Origin: Azoarcus sp.
GTDB lineage: Bacteria > Pseudomonadota > Gammaproteobacteria > Burkholderiales > Rhodocyclaceae
Length of the DNA stretch: 33,677 nt
Direction: 5' to 3'
Assembly (NCBI GenBank): GCA_013911595.1
Contig: JACESY010000013.1
Location: forward strand, 1 to 33,677
The stretch's first letter is position 1; the number at the start of each line of letters is the position of its first letter. Below the pieces are notes generated by a model. The model was not told the DNA's origin, searched no databases, and worked only from the letters and a program-made list of their open reading frames with translations. This document shows positions 1-8,006 of this stretch, in pieces. The position numbers were made by a program, and so were the translations under genes.

Positions 1-613
1 GGAAGTCGATGTTGAGACTGCGCTCGTGCGCCTCATCGATGATGATGGTGTCGTAGGCGGACAAGTCCGGATCACCCTGCGTTTCGGCCAGCAGGATGCC
101 GTCGGTCATCAGCTTGACGTAGCTCGCCGGCGAGACGCGGTCGGTGAAGCGAATCTTGAAACCGACCGTCTCGCCCAACTGACTGCCCAGTTCCTGCGCG
201 ATGCGGGTAGCGGTGGCGCGCGCGGCCAGGCGACGCGGCTGGGTGTGGCCGATCAGGCCGGCCGCACCGCGCCCCAGTTCCAGGCAGATCTTGGGCAACT
301 GCGTGGTCTTGCCCGAGCCGGTCTCGCCGCACACGATGACGACCTGATGCTCGCGGATCGCTGCGGCGATCTCTTCGCGCCGCAGCGTGACCGGCAGTTC
401 CGGCGGGTACTCGGGCCGGGGGGCGCGCGCAACGCGCTCGGCCAGCCGCGCACGCGAGCGCTCGGCGAGCGCGTCAAGGTCGGCCTGGGTCTTTGCGCGA
501 CGCTCGCCCTTGTCGCGCCGCAGGCGACGCGCGAGCGCGTTCAGGCGCGGCCGATCGGCACTCAGGCAATCGGCGAAGCGGATTTCACGGCACGGATCTG
601 CGGGGGAATTCAA
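1..613 (-). CDS. hrpA: ATP-dependent RNA helicase HrpA (DEAH box), N-terminal part
   Basis: This is the first ~204 codons of a DEAH-box helicase; the rest lies beyond base 1. Reading the minus strand, a basic N-terminal stretch is followed by YPPELPV and [15 protein letters not shown] (Walker A, about residues 96-103), then [16 protein letters not shown] (motif Ia), [11 protein letters not shown] (Ib) and DEAH at about 193-196. The order and spacing match HrpA, which remodels RNA using NTP hydrolysis; E. coli HrpA has been linked to fimbrial mRNA processing and rescue of stalled ribosomes. The only start codon after the in-frame TAG stop at 641-643 is a TTG at 613, with no convincing Shine-Dalgarno, so the exact start is uncertain. 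It lies downstream of the Yip1-like gene on the same strand, with a 132 bp gap holding its own -10-like box. Confidence 0.93.
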   Translation of the reverse strand, partial: MNSPADPCREIRFADCLSADRPRLNALARRLRRDKGERRAKTQADLDALAERSRARLAERVARAPRPEYPPELPVTLRREEIAAAIREHQVVIVCGETGSGKTTQLPKICLELGRGAAGLIGHTQPRRLAARATATRIAQELGSQLGETVGFKIRFTDRVSPASYVKLMTDGILLAETQGDPDLSAYDTIIIDEAHERSLNIDF

Positions 614-653
614 GACGCGGTCGGACGCGGGACGGTCGTTCTACAGGCCGGCG

Positions 654-659
654 ATTATG
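654..659 (-). promoter_or_regulatory. -10-like box CATAAT upstream of hrpA
   Basis: Read on the minus strand, GG-CATAAT-CGCC lies 41 bp before the proposed TTG start of hrpA. The same TANAAT-CGC pattern precedes several other genes in this window. No strong -35 is visible; TTCGGC stands about 18 bp upstream. The call rests on sequence pattern only. Confidence 0.35.
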
Positions 660-745
660 CCAGAGCCGACCCTGCACGCCGAAATCCGCCCACGCGCGAC
701 CGCGTCTGCCGCTCGCGTGGCGCAATACGCGCGGCTCACTGCATG

Positions 746-1342
746 TCAGCGCAGCCCCACCACCATGCTCAACAGCAGCGACAGCACAACCATCAGGGCA
801 GCCCACGCAATGATGCCCGCGAGCAGCACGAAGGTGCCCATCACCCGCGCGCGGCTGCGATCACCGAGCCGGAACAGCGGATAAACACCGTGGTAGATGA
901 GCGCGGCCGATGCGATCCACGCCAGCGTCGCGACAACGACATTGAACGTCACCGACGGCACGAACAAGGCCAGCGGCGCGAGCCACAGCGGCGTGGGCGC
1001 GATCGCAGCGAGCATGAAGGCGTCCTCGTAATCGGGCGTGACATCGACCACATCGCCCATCTGCTGGATCATCGAGGCCATCAGCGCGACCATGCCCAGT
1101 TCGACCGCGAAGAACATGATCGCGACCACCAGCGCCTCACCCGTCGTGATGTGAGGCACCACCGCGGGGAACACCGCGCCGGGCGTGACCAGCAGCGCGT
1201 ACATGAACATCGCGGCCGGAATCAGCGACATCGGCATGACGTACATCGTCATCATCCGCGTCACGCCGGGGCGCTGGCGAATCACGTCCTGCCAGCCCTC
1301 GGAGTACGACCAGAACATTTTGGGAAGATTATGCGTATCCAT
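746..1342 (-). CDS. Yip1-family integral membrane protein
   Basis: A 198-residue protein with about five hydrophobic segments (roughly 32-60, 67-92, 108-128, 132-152, 168-196) separated by short charged loops, as in the Yip1 domain family of bacterial inner-membrane proteins. The N-terminus is soluble (MDTHNLPKMFWSYSEGW), and the first part carries the family-like W-x-x-V-x-x-x-P pattern. The function of bacterial Yip1-like proteins is not established, and I infer none. The start is well supported: the minus strand reads AGAGGAGGTCGGAC-ATG, an excellent ribosome-binding site. A TATACT box lies about 66 bp upstream. The neighbours hrpA (downstream) and a DNA glycosylase (divergent) give no functional clue. 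Confidence 0.82.
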   Translation of the reverse strand: MDTHNLPKMFWSYSEGWQDVIRQRPGVTRMMTMYVMPMSLIPAAMFMYALLVTPGAVFPAVVPHITTGEALVVAIMFFAVELGMVALMASMIQQMGDVVDVTPDYEDAFMLAAIAPTPLWLAPLALFVPSVTFNVVVATLAWIASAALIYHGVYPLFRLGDRSRARVMGTFVLLAGIIAWAALMVVLSLLLSMVVGLR

Positions 1343-1407
1343 GTCCGACCTCCTCTACGGTGTGGATGGAACGCCGCGAGCGGCACCGTCGACCGCTCCG
1401 TGATCCC

Positions 1408-1413
1408 AGTATA
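1408..1413 (-). promoter_or_regulatory. -10-like box TATACT for the Yip1-like gene
   Basis: The minus strand reads TTTC-TATACT-GGGA about 66 bp upstream of the ATG at 1342. It matches the sigma-70 -10 consensus at five of six positions. The -35 region (TGAAGT at 16 bp) is poor. Confidence 0.35.
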
Positions 1414-1440
1414 GAAACCAACGCGCCCGACTTCACGGCA

Positions 1441-1446
1441 CAATAT
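1441..1446 (+). promoter_or_regulatory. -10-like box CAATAT just before the DNA glycosylase start
   Basis: CAATAT-CGCCCCG-ATG: the box ends 7 bp before the start codon of the glycosylase gene. Initiation 6-8 bases after the box would fall on or beside the ATG, giving a leaderless mRNA. Neither in-frame ATG (1454 or 1469) has a Shine-Dalgarno sequence, which fits. No clear -35 is seen. Confidence 0.35.
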
Positions 1447-1453
1447 CGCCCCG

Positions 1454-1963
1454 ATGCAATCTGACACCATGCCTCGCCTGCAAGCCTTCCCGCCGCTGAT
1501 CGCGCCGGGCGCGCACACGCTGATCCTCGGCAGCATGCCAGGGCTGGCCTCGCTCGCCGCTCACGCCTACTACGCCCATCCGCGCAACGCCTTCTGGCCG
1601 ATCGTCGGCGACTTGCTCGACTTCGATGCGGCCGCGCCCTACGCCGCGCGCGTGGCCGCACTGACTGCCGCCGCCTACGCACTGTGGGACGTGCTCGGCG
1701 CGTGCCGGCGCGAGGGCAGCCTGGATGCGTCCATCGACCCGGCCTCGCTCGAGGTCAACGATTTCGCGACCTTTCTCGCCGAAAACACGGGAATCGAGCG
1801 CATCTTCTTCAACGGCGGCTTCGCCGAGCGCAGCTTCCGTCGCCACGTGCTGCCGCTGCCCGGATGCACGCCGGCACTCATGGGCCTGCCCTCGACCAGC
1901 CCGGCCAACGCGTCGCTCACGCTGGCCGACAAGCGTGCCGCCTGGCGCGCGATCCTGCGATGA
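1454..1963 (+). CDS. DNA-deoxyinosine glycosylase, family-6 UDG superfamily
   Basis: A 169-residue protein of the uracil-DNA glycosylase fold. Visible motifs are LILGSMPG (about 23-30), YYAHPRNAFWPIVGD (39-53), IFFNGG (117-122) and LPSTSPAN (145-152). This set marks the family-6 hypoxanthine-DNA glycosylases, which excise deaminated purines (hypoxanthine from deoxyadenosine) rather than mainly uracil; the Asn in HPRN is a candidate catalytic residue by family comparison. NCBI-style naming would be DNA-deoxyinosine glycosylase or G/U mismatch-type glycosylase. Length is normal for the family. The stop overlaps the ATG of the next gene (ATGA), so the two are translationally coupled. The ATG at 1454 follows a -10-like box directly; an in-frame ATG at 1469 is an alternative start. 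Confidence 0.85.
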   Translation: MQSDTMPRLQAFPPLIAPGAHTLILGSMPGLASLAAHAYYAHPRNAFWPIVGDLLDFDAAAPYAARVAALTAAAYALWDVLGACRREGSLDASIDPASLEVNDFATFLAENTGIERIFFNGGFAERSFRRHVLPLPGCTPALMGLPSTSPANASLTLADKRAAWRAILR

Positions 1964-3201
1964 GCACGCCCACCCGCATCGAGGTCGCCGTGATCGGCGC
2001 CGGCCCGGCCGGCCTGGCCGCAGCCGAAGTACTGGCGACAGCCGGTCATCGCGTCGAAGTCTTCGACGCGATGCCTTCCCCTGGACGCAAGTTTCTCCTC
2101 GCCGGCATCGGCGGGCTCAACCTCACCCACTCCGAGCCGGCAACGGATTTCGTCGCGCGCTACGGCGCGCGCGCCGACCAGCTCACGCCGATGCTCGAGC
2201 GCTGCGGCGCCGACGCACTGCGCCAATGGGCCGCCGGCCTCGGCATCGAGACCTTCGTCGGCAGCTCGGGGCGGATCTTTCCGCAGCAGATGAAGGCTGC
2301 CCCCTTGCTGCGCGCGTGGCTGCACCGGCTACGCGAGGCCGGCGTGCACATCAACGCGCGCCACCGCTGGAGCGGCTGGCACGGCACGCGACTGCGCTTT
2401 GCCACCCAGGGTGGCGAACGCCGCGTCGAGGCGCGCGCGGTGGTGCTCGCGCTCGGCGGCGCGAGCTGGGCTCGGCTCGGCTCGGACGGCACGTGGGTGC
2501 CGTGGCTTGAGCGGCGCGGCATCGACATCGCGCCGCTACGGCCGGCCAACTGCGGCTTCGACGCCGACTGGAGCGCGCACCTGGCCGATCGCTTCGCCGG
2601 CCAGCCGCTGAAGAACGTGGTCGGCCACGTCATCGACGCGGACGGTGTCGAACATCGTCGCGCGGGTGAATGCGTGCTCACCGCGACCGGCATCGAGGGC
2701 GGGCTGATCTACGCCCTGTCGGCACCGCTGCGCGAAGCCATCGCCGCACATGGCGAAGCCACCCTGTATCTGGACCTCGCGCCGGGCCGGGACGAGGCGC
2801 GCCTGCGCGATGAGCTGGCGCGGCCGCGCGGCCGGCGCTCGTTGGCGAGCCACCTGCAGGGCAAGACCGGATTGAGCGGCGCCAAGGCGGCGCTGCTGCG
2901 CGAGTGCACGCCGCGCGCGGCGATGGATGATGCGGCGCGGCTCGCCGCCGCGATCAAGCGCCTGCCGCTGCACCTGCTGCGCGCGCGTCCGCTGGATGAG
3001 GCGATCAGCACGGCCGGCGGCGTGCCCTTCGAAGCACTCGACGACGCGCTGATGCTGCACGCGCTGCCCGGCGTGTTCTGCTGCGGCGAGATGCTCGACT
3101 GGGAGGCACCGACCGGCGGCTACCTGCTGACCGCCTGCTTCGCGACCGGGCGCGCCGCTGGTGAAGGCGCAGCGCGTTACCTCAGGCGCGCAGCGACATG
3201 A
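1960..3201 (+). CDS. FAD-dependent flavoprotein, PP_4765 / BaiN-like family
   Basis: A 413-residue flavoprotein. The N-terminus has a dinucleotide-binding fold, VAVIGAGPAGLAAAEVLA (GxGxxG, about residues 8-25), followed by PGRKFLLAGIGGLNLTHSE, the hallmark of the HI0933/BaiN-like flavoprotein family. The C-terminus has STAGGVPFEAL and a second FAD-contact region, FCCGEMLDWEAPTGGYLL. The protein fits the PP_4765 flavoprotein subgroup, whose substrate is unknown. The ATG at 1960 overlaps the glycosylase stop by 4 bp, which fixes the start; the open frame continues upstream but only as a shadow of the glycosylase gene. Its 3' end overlaps the convergent crcB gene by 20 bp. Confidence 0.88.
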   Translation: MSTPTRIEVAVIGAGPAGLAAAEVLATAGHRVEVFDAMPSPGRKFLLAGIGGLNLTHSEPATDFVARYGARADQLTPMLERCGADALRQWAAGLGIETFVGSSGRIFPQQMKAAPLLRAWLHRLREAGVHINARHRWSGWHGTRLRFATQGGERRVEARAVVLALGGASWARLGSDGTWVPWLERRGIDIAPLRPANCGFDADWSAHLADRFAGQPLKNVVGHVIDADGVEHRRAGECVLTATGIEGGLIYALSAPLREAIAAHGEATLYLDLAPGRDEARLRDELARPRGRRSLASHLQGKTGLSGAKAALLRECTPRAAMDDAARLAAAIKRLPLHLLRARPLDEAISTAGGVPFEALDDALMLHALPGVFCCGEMLDWEAPTGGYLLTACFATGRAAGEGAARYLRRAAT

Positions 3202-3571
3202 CCAGCGTATAGCCGGCCCAGGCCATCGCCAGCGAACCGGCCACATGGGCGAGCGTGTGCAGCGCAAGCCAGCCCCATTCACCGCGCTGCAACAGGTGCA
3301 GACCCTCGGCCGAGAAGGTTGAGAAAGTCGTCAGCCCGCCGAGCAGGCCGGTGGTCAGGAACAGTTTCAGCGCCGGAGAAAGGGCCGGCAGCGTGTGCAC
3401 CAGCGCAAGCACCGCGCCCATCAGTGCGCCGCCGACGAGGTTCGCCGCCAGCGTACCCAGCGGCAGGCTCACGAACCACGGATTCATCCACAGCCCCAGA
3501 CCCCAGCGCAGCCAGGCGCCGATGGCGGCACCGGCACCGACGGCGACAAAAGCGGGCAGTGCAGCGCTCAT
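3182..3571 (-). CDS. crcB: Fluoride efflux transporter CrcB (Fluc)
   Basis: A 129-residue, four-helix membrane protein. Motifs visible are GAGAAIGAWLRW (about 12-23), PLGTLAANLVGG (37-48) and TTGLLGGLTTFSTFSAE (73-89), the signature of the Fluc/CrcB dual-topology fluoride channels that release cytoplasmic fluoride. GGGAGG lies 6 bp before the ATG. It starts 12 bp after the stop of the mechanosensitive channel gene and is probably co-transcribed with it. The short spacing leaves no room for a fluoride riboswitch in front of crcB itself. The last 20 bp overlap the convergent flavoprotein gene. Confidence 0.95.
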   Translation of the reverse strand: MSAALPAFVAVGAGAAIGAWLRWGLGLWMNPWFVSLPLGTLAANLVGGALMGAVLALVHTLPALSPALKLFLTTGLLGGLTTFSTFSAEGLHLLQRGEWGWLALHTLAHVAGSLAMAWAGYTLVMSLRA

Positions 3572-3583
3572 CGGCGGCCTCCC

Positions 3584-4717
3584 TCAACCCGCCGCATGCG
3601 CCGGCTGCGGCTCGGCGAGGCCATCGACGCGCAGCGCTTCGGGCAGGTGGAGGGTGCGAGTCGGGAAGGCGATCTCGGCACCGTGGCGTTCGACGATCTC
3701 GCCGATCTTCAGCAGCACATCCTGCTTGATCTCGTGATAGCGCACCCATTGCGTGGTGCGCGTGAAGGTGTAGACCATGATATCGAGCGAGCTGGCGGCG
3801 TACTGGTTGAAATTGACGATCAGCGTCTGATTCGTGTCGATCTCTTCGTGAGCGCGCAACATCTCGCGGATATCGTCGACGATGCCGGCGACCGTGGCGA
3901 AATCGTCATAGCGCACGCCGATGGTCTCGAAGATGCGACGGTTGGTCATGCGCGAGGGATTCTCCACCGTGATCTGCGTGAACACCGCATTTGGCACGTA
4001 GATCGGGCGCTTGTCGAAGGTGCGGATGCGCGTGACGCGCCAGCCGATGTGCTCGACCGTGCCCTCGATCTCGCGATCCGGCGAACGTACCCAGTCGCCG
4101 ATCGCGAACGGCCGATCCATGTACACCATCAATCCGCCGAAGAAATTCGCCAGCAGGTCGCGCGCTGCGAAGCCAACCGCGATACCGCCGATACCGCCGA
4201 AAGCGACCACGCCGGACACCGAGAAACCGAGACTTTGCAGGATCACCAGTGCCGCGGTGATGAGTACCGACACGCGCAGCAGCTTGCCGACCGCGTCGAC
4301 CGTGGTGCGATCCACCGGACGCTCGCGCGCGCCCTGGTGGGTGATCACCGCTTGCTGGGCATTCTCGATGAAGCTCTGCAGGAACCACGTAATGCATCCG
4401 ACCACACCGACCGTGCGCAACGGGTCGAAGAACTCGAAGATGGTCGCTTCGGTGGTCTCGTAGATGATGCGCACGGCGAAGCTCAGACCCACGATCCAGG
4501 CCAGCACGGTGACCGGCTTGCGTGCGGCCGAGACCAGGGCGTGTCGCCACGGCGCCTGCTCGGGCGAGGCCCGATCATCGATGCGCGCGAGCACGCGACG
4601 CAGGATGAAGTTGGCGACGACCACCGCCAGCACGACTGCGAACAGTTGCGCGATCAGCTTCCAGCCCATGTCGACATCCGACAGCCAGGCGACGACTTGC
4701 TCGATCTGCGGTTCCAC
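3584..4717 (-). CDS. MscS-family mechanosensitive channel, YnaI-like
   Basis: A 377-residue inner-membrane channel. Hydrophobic helices lie at about 20-40, 68-86, 103-117 and 147-170, followed by the pore helix GGIGGIAVGFAARDLLANF (about 174-192) and the beta domain beginning DRPFAIGDWVRSPDREIEGT (201-220). YVPNAVF, ENPSRMTNRR and FNQYAASSLDIMVY match E. coli YnaI closely, so it belongs to the five-helix YnaI/MscMJ type rather than plain MscS. These channels release solutes on membrane tension after hypo-osmotic shock; YnaI is reported to be K+/Na+ selective. The start is GTG, with GGGAG about 10 bp upstream and a TAAAAT -10 box 36 bp upstream. It leads the operon with crcB. Confidence 0.92.
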   Translation of the reverse strand: MEPQIEQVVAWLSDVDMGWKLIAQLFAVVLAVVVANFILRRVLARIDDRASPEQAPWRHALVSAARKPVTVLAWIVGLSFAVRIIYETTEATIFEFFDPLRTVGVVGCITWFLQSFIENAQQAVITHQGARERPVDRTTVDAVGKLLRVSVLITAALVILQSLGFSVSGVVAFGGIGGIAVGFAARDLLANFFGGLMVYMDRPFAIGDWVRSPDREIEGTVEHIGWRVTRIRTFDKRPIYVPNAVFTQITVENPSRMTNRRIFETIGVRYDDFATVAGIVDDIREMLRAHEEIDTNQTLIVNFNQYAASSLDIMVYTFTRTTQWVRYHEIKQDVLLKIGEIVERHGAEIAFPTRTLHLPEALRVDGLAEPQPAHAAG

Positions 4718-4752
4718 CTCGACGGCACTCCCATTTCAGGTTCTGGCCCGCG

Positions 4753-4758
4753 ATTTTA
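4753..4758 (-). promoter_or_regulatory. -10-like box TAAAAT upstream of the mechanosensitive channel gene
   Basis: The minus strand reads GGT-TAAAAT-CGCGGG about 36 bp before the GTG start. It is one of the clearest examples of the TANAAT-CGC boxes in this window and probably drives the channel-crcB operon. Confidence 0.45.
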
Positions 4759-4803
4759 ACCCAGCGACGCCCCGGCCCCGATTACCGCCCGCGCTTGCTT
4801 TGC

Positions 4804-4809
4804 TAGACT
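4804..4809 (+). promoter_or_regulatory. -10-like box TAGACT upstream of the metalloprotease-like gene
   Basis: TTACCG (4782-4787), a 16 bp spacer and TAGACT stand about 34 bp before the ATG at 4843. Both hexamers are partial matches to sigma-70. Confidence 0.35.
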
Positions 4810-4842
4810 GAACATTCACGTTCGCCCTGCGGCCTCGACACG

Positions 4843-5448
4843 ATGATCGACGCCTCCTCCGTTGGCGCCACCTTGCCGCCCGTCGCCGTGCCACCCGCGC
4901 GACGCGAGTCCGGCGTCGCGCCCAATGCGCCAGGCTCGCGCCCGTCCGGACAGACCGAGGCCGCACTGAGCGAAGCCGACCAGGCGCGTGTGCGCGAGCT
5001 GCAACAGCGTGACCGCGAAGTGCGAGCGCACGAACTGGCCCATGTCGCCGCCGGCGCGGGCCTGATCACGCGCGGTGCGAGCTTCGAGTATGAAACCGGC
5101 CCGGACGGCCAGCGTTACGCGGTCGCCGGGGAAGTCGGTATCGACACTTCGCCGGGGCGCACGCCCGAGGCGACCATCGACAAGGCCGCGCGCATCCAGG
5201 CGGCCGCGCTGGCGCCGGCCGACCCCTCTGCACAGGACCGCGCGGTGGCGGCACAGGCCGCGCAGATGGCCTTGCAGGCGCGCGTCGAGCAGGCGATGCA
5301 GGAGCGCCAAGCGCGTGACGATGCGTCAGACGCACCGGGCGACAGTGGCGCATCGCTCGAACGCGCCGATGCCGCTGTGCGCGAGACCTATGGCGCCGCC
5401 GCCGGTACAAGGACCACGCCGGGCGCATCGATCAGCGTATTCGCCTGA
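4843..5448 (+). CDS. Putative metalloprotease, SprA-related / CJM1_0395 family
   Basis: A 201-residue protein. The first ~40 residues are Pro/Ala-rich and probably disordered. Then RDREVRAHELAHVAAGAG (about 57-73) supplies a zinc-metalloprotease HExxH motif (H63, E64, H67), followed by YETGPDGQRYAVAGEVGIDT (83-102) and an Ala-rich helical tail. This arrangement is the signature of the small SprA-related family annotated as putative metalloproteases; neither substrate nor activity is established. No signal peptide is visible, so it may be cytoplasmic. The ATG lacks a strong Shine-Dalgarno. It stands alone between the channel gene (divergent) and glnS. Confidence 0.82.
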   Translation: MIDASSVGATLPPVAVPPARRESGVAPNAPGSRPSGQTEAALSEADQARVRELQQRDREVRAHELAHVAAGAGLITRGASFEYETGPDGQRYAVAGEVGIDTSPGRTPEATIDKAARIQAAALAPADPSAQDRAVAAQAAQMALQARVEQAMQERQARDDASDAPGDSGASLERADAAVRETYGAAAGTRTTPGASISVFA

Positions 5449-5479
5449 GGCCGTGCGAGCGGCCCCCGCACAGACGCGG

Positions 5480-5485
5480 TAGAAT
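5480..5485 (+). promoter_or_regulatory. -10-like box TAGAAT upstream of glnS
   Basis: GCGG-TAGAAT-CGCGCGC lies about 50 bp before the glnS GTG start, in the short gap after the preceding gene. It follows the same TANAAT-CGC pattern as other promoters here. The -35 is not obvious. Confidence 0.45.
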
Positions 5486-5534
5486 CGCGCGCTGCAGGAA
5501 TGCCGTAATTCCCGATTCATCCGAGGCCTTATCC

Positions 5535-7268
5535 GTGTCATACAAGCGCGCCAGCGATCCCCCGAGCCCGGGCAGCAATTTCATCCGCAACCTCATCGAG
5601 GAAGACAACCGCAAGGGCATCTGGAGCGGGCGCGTAGAGACGCGCTTCCCGCCCGAACCCAACGGTTACCTGCACTACGGTCACGCCAAGTCGATCTGCC
5701 TGAACTTCGGCCTGGCCGAGCATTTCGGCGGCGAGTGCCACCTGCGCTTCGACGACACCAATCCCGAAAAGGAAGAGCAGGAATACGTCGACGCCATCAT
5801 CGACGCGGTGAGTTGGCTCGGCTACGACTGGGGCAAGCACCTGTACTTCGCCTCCGACTACTTCGAGACCATGTACCAGTGCGCGGTTGCGTTGATCGAA
5901 GGGGGACACGCCTATGTCGATTCGCTGCCCGCCGACGAGATGCGCGCACTGCGCGGCACGCTGACCGAAGCAGGCCGCGAGAGCCCGTTTCGCACGCGCA
6001 GCGTCGAGGAAAACCTCGACCTATTCGCTCGCATGCGCGCCGGCGAATTCGTCGATGGCACGCACGTGCTGCGCGCGAAAATCGACATGGCCAGCCCCAA
6101 CCTCAACCTGCGGGATCCGGTCATCTACCGCATTCGCCGTGCCACGCACCACCGCACGGGAGACCGCTGGTGCGTCTACCCGCTGTATACCTTCGCGCAC
6201 CCGATCGAGGACGCGATCGAGAACATCACGCACTCCGTCTGCACGCTTGAGTTCGAGGACCAGCGCCCGTTCTATGACTGGCTGCTGGCCGCACTGGCCG
6301 ACGCCGGTGTGTTCGAGCGCCCGCTGCCGCGTCAGATCGAGTTCGCCCGACTCAATCTCAACTACATCGTGCTCTCCAAGCGCAGGCTGATCCAGCTCGT
6401 CGACGAAGGCCATGTCGATGGCTGGGACGACCCGCGCCTGCCGACCCTGGTCGGCGCGCGCCGGCGTGGCTTCACGCCGGAAGGCTTCCGCCTGTTCGCC
6501 GAGCGCATCGGCGTGTCGAAGTCCGACTCATGGATCGACATGAGCGTGCTCGAGGAATGCATGCGCGAGCACCTCAACGAGACGGCACAACGCCGCGTCG
6601 CGGTGCTCGACCCGCTCAAGCTCGTCATTACCAACTATCCGGAAGGCAGCGAGGAACTGTGCGAGGCCCCCAACCATCCGCTCAAGCCGGAGCTGGGTCG
6701 GCGCGAGATGCCGTTCTCGCGGGAGTTGTGGATCGAGCGCGAGGACTTCATGGAAGAGCCGGTCAAGGGCTTCCGGCGCCTGTTCCCGGGTAACCAGGTG
6801 CGCCTGCGCTACGGCTACGTCGTCCAATGCACCGGCTGCGAGAAAGACGCCGCCGGCAACATCACCGCGGTACTGGCCGAATACATGCCGGATTCGAAGA
6901 GCGGCACGCCGGGCGCGGACAACTACAAGGTCAAGGGCAACCTGCACTGGGTCTCGGCGGCCCACGGCTACCGCGCAGAAGTTCGACTCTACGACCGGCT
7001 GTTCGACCAGCCCCACCCGGGGGCGCGACGCGAGGGCGACGCGCCCGAACTCGAGCGCAGCTTCCTGGAAGACCTCAACCCGAGCTCGAAACAAATCATC
7101 GAGGCCTGGCTGGAGCCGGCGCTACGCCGCGCCCAACCCGAAGAGCGCTTCCAGTTCGAGCGCCACGGCTACTTCGTCGCCGACCGCATCGATTCGCGCG
7201 ACGGCGCGCCGGTATTCAACCGCAGCGTCACGCTCAAGGATTCCTGGGCGAAGGCGCAATCGGCCTAA
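5535..7268 (+). CDS. glnS: Glutaminyl-tRNA synthetase
   Basis: A 577-residue class I synthetase that charges tRNA-Gln with glutamine. The HIGH motif appears as HYGH at 47-50 within FPPEPNGYLHYGHAKSI, and the KMSKS loop as LSKRR at 280-284. The family signatures RFDDTNPEKE, ATHHRTGDRWCVYPLYTFAHPIED and EFARLNLNYIVLSKR are intact, and a C-terminal anticodon-binding beta-barrel follows. It is slightly longer than the E. coli enzyme and has no extra YqeY-like domain. The GTG start has GAGG 8 bp upstream. A TAGAAT -10 box sits about 50 bp upstream. It ends 10 bp from the convergent end of the first mrp operon. Confidence 0.97.
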   Translation: MSYKRASDPPSPGSNFIRNLIEEDNRKGIWSGRVETRFPPEPNGYLHYGHAKSICLNFGLAEHFGGECHLRFDDTNPEKEEQEYVDAIIDAVSWLGYDWGKHLYFASDYFETMYQCAVALIEGGHAYVDSLPADEMRALRGTLTEAGRESPFRTRSVEENLDLFARMRAGEFVDGTHVLRAKIDMASPNLNLRDPVIYRIRRATHHRTGDRWCVYPLYTFAHPIEDAIENITHSVCTLEFEDQRPFYDWLLAALADAGVFERPLPRQIEFARLNLNYIVLSKRRLIQLVDEGHVDGWDDPRLPTLVGARRRGFTPEGFRLFAERIGVSKSDSWIDMSVLEECMREHLNETAQRRVAVLDPLKLVITNYPEGSEELCEAPNHPLKPELGRREMPFSRELWIEREDFMEEPVKGFRRLFPGNQVRLRYGYVVQCTGCEKDAAGNITAVLAEYMPDSKSGTPGADNYKVKGNLHWVSAAHGYRAEVRLYDRLFDQPHPGARREGDAPELERSFLEDLNPSSKQIIEAWLEPALRRAQPEERFQFERHGYFVADRIDSRDGAPVFNRSVTLKDSWAKAQSA

Positions 7269-7278
7269 GGCCTGCACC

Positions 7279-7692
7279 TCAGTCGCGCTTCCCGGCTTCG
7301 CCGTCGGCATCCGACGCCGCTTCGGCCGCGGCCTGCGTAGGAGCGTGCACGATAGCCGATTGCGGACGTGTCTCGAGCGCATTGCCCAGCGGCCCGATGA
7401 TCGGCTTGAAGCCAGCCCGCCAGGCCGCGCGCGAGACCGCATGGGCGGCCAGCGGCGCGGTCGCGAGCAGCACGCTCAGCGCGAGAATCGCCTCCAGCGC
7501 AGTCTCGCCACCCGAGGCAGCGGCGGCTCCGGCGAGGATCAGCACGGCCCCCAGCGCACCGGCCTTGCTCGCGGCGTGCATGCGGGTGTAGCAGTCGGGT
7601 AGACGCGACACGCCGATCGCACCCAGCAGGCTGAACAACGCCCCGGCGAGCACCAGGATCGAGGCAATCCACGGCATCAGCGATCCGTTCAT
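7279..7692 (-). CDS. mrpG: Mrp antiporter subunit G, operon 1
   Basis: A 137-residue membrane protein. Three hydrophobic segments fill the first ~90 residues, with SLLGAIGVSRLPDCYTRMHAA (family motif G-x-x-R-L-P-D-x-x-x-R-x-H) at about residues 20-40. This is MrpG/MnhG/PhaG, the last small subunit of the multisubunit Na+(K+)/H+ antiporter. The C-terminal ~45 residues are a polar, Ala/Glu-rich tail longer than usual. The start at 7692 overlaps the mrpF stop by 4 bp (ATGA), which fixes it. It is the final gene of operon 1, converging on glnS with a 10 bp gap and no visible intrinsic terminator. Confidence 0.93.
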   Translation of the reverse strand: MNGSLMPWIASILVLAGALFSLLGAIGVSRLPDCYTRMHAASKAGALGAVLILAGAAAASGGETALEAILALSVLLATAPLAAHAVSRAAWRAGFKPIIGPLGNALETRPQSAIVHAPTQAAAEAASDADGEAGKRD

Positions 7693-8006
7693 TTGTCCTC
7701 CTCCGGATTCATGCCGGTATCGTCGACCTCCCGGTCCTTGCGAAACAGCAGCGCGAAGCCGACCGTCCCGAGGAAGGAGACCAATGCCAGCACCACCGCG
7801 ACGTCGAGGAAGATCGACTGTCCGGTGATCAGCGACACCGTCACGATCGAGGCGACGCCGAGCAGCGTCATGGCGTCGATCGCGACGACGCGATCGGCAC
7901 CGGTCGGTCCGCGCAGCAGACGCGACAGAATCAGGCCGCCGCTCACGGCAAGCAACGCGACGACCAGCGGCAATATCCAGAACGCTCCGGCCAGTTGAAT
8001 CGTCAT
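7689..8006 (-). CDS. mrpF: Mrp antiporter subunit F, operon 1
   Basis: A 105-residue protein with three transmembrane segments. The middle carries LLRGPTGADRVVAIDAMTLL, the conserved R-G-P-T-x-x-D-R-V-x-A-x-D motif of MrpF/MnhF/PhaF. In the known Mrp complex, MrpF packs with E and G in the cation-handling half. The C-terminal end is acidic (NPEEDK). It overlaps mrpE upstream and mrpG downstream by 4 bp each, so the three are translationally coupled. Confidence 0.94.
   Translation of the reverse strand: MTIQLAGAFWILPLVVALLAVSGGLILSRLLRGPTGADRVVAIDAMTLLGVASIVTVSLITGQSIFLDVAVVLALVSFLGTVGFALLFRKDREVDDTGMNPEEDK

Noticed and set aside
26..1414. 462-codon + strand frame over hrpA and the Yip1-like gene
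   Set aside because: Low-complexity Arg/His/Gln-rich translation without motifs. Both minus-strand genes have clear family signatures.
3572..3583. Fluoride riboswitch before crcB
   Set aside because: Only 12 bp separate crcB from the preceding gene; there is no room for the aptamer.
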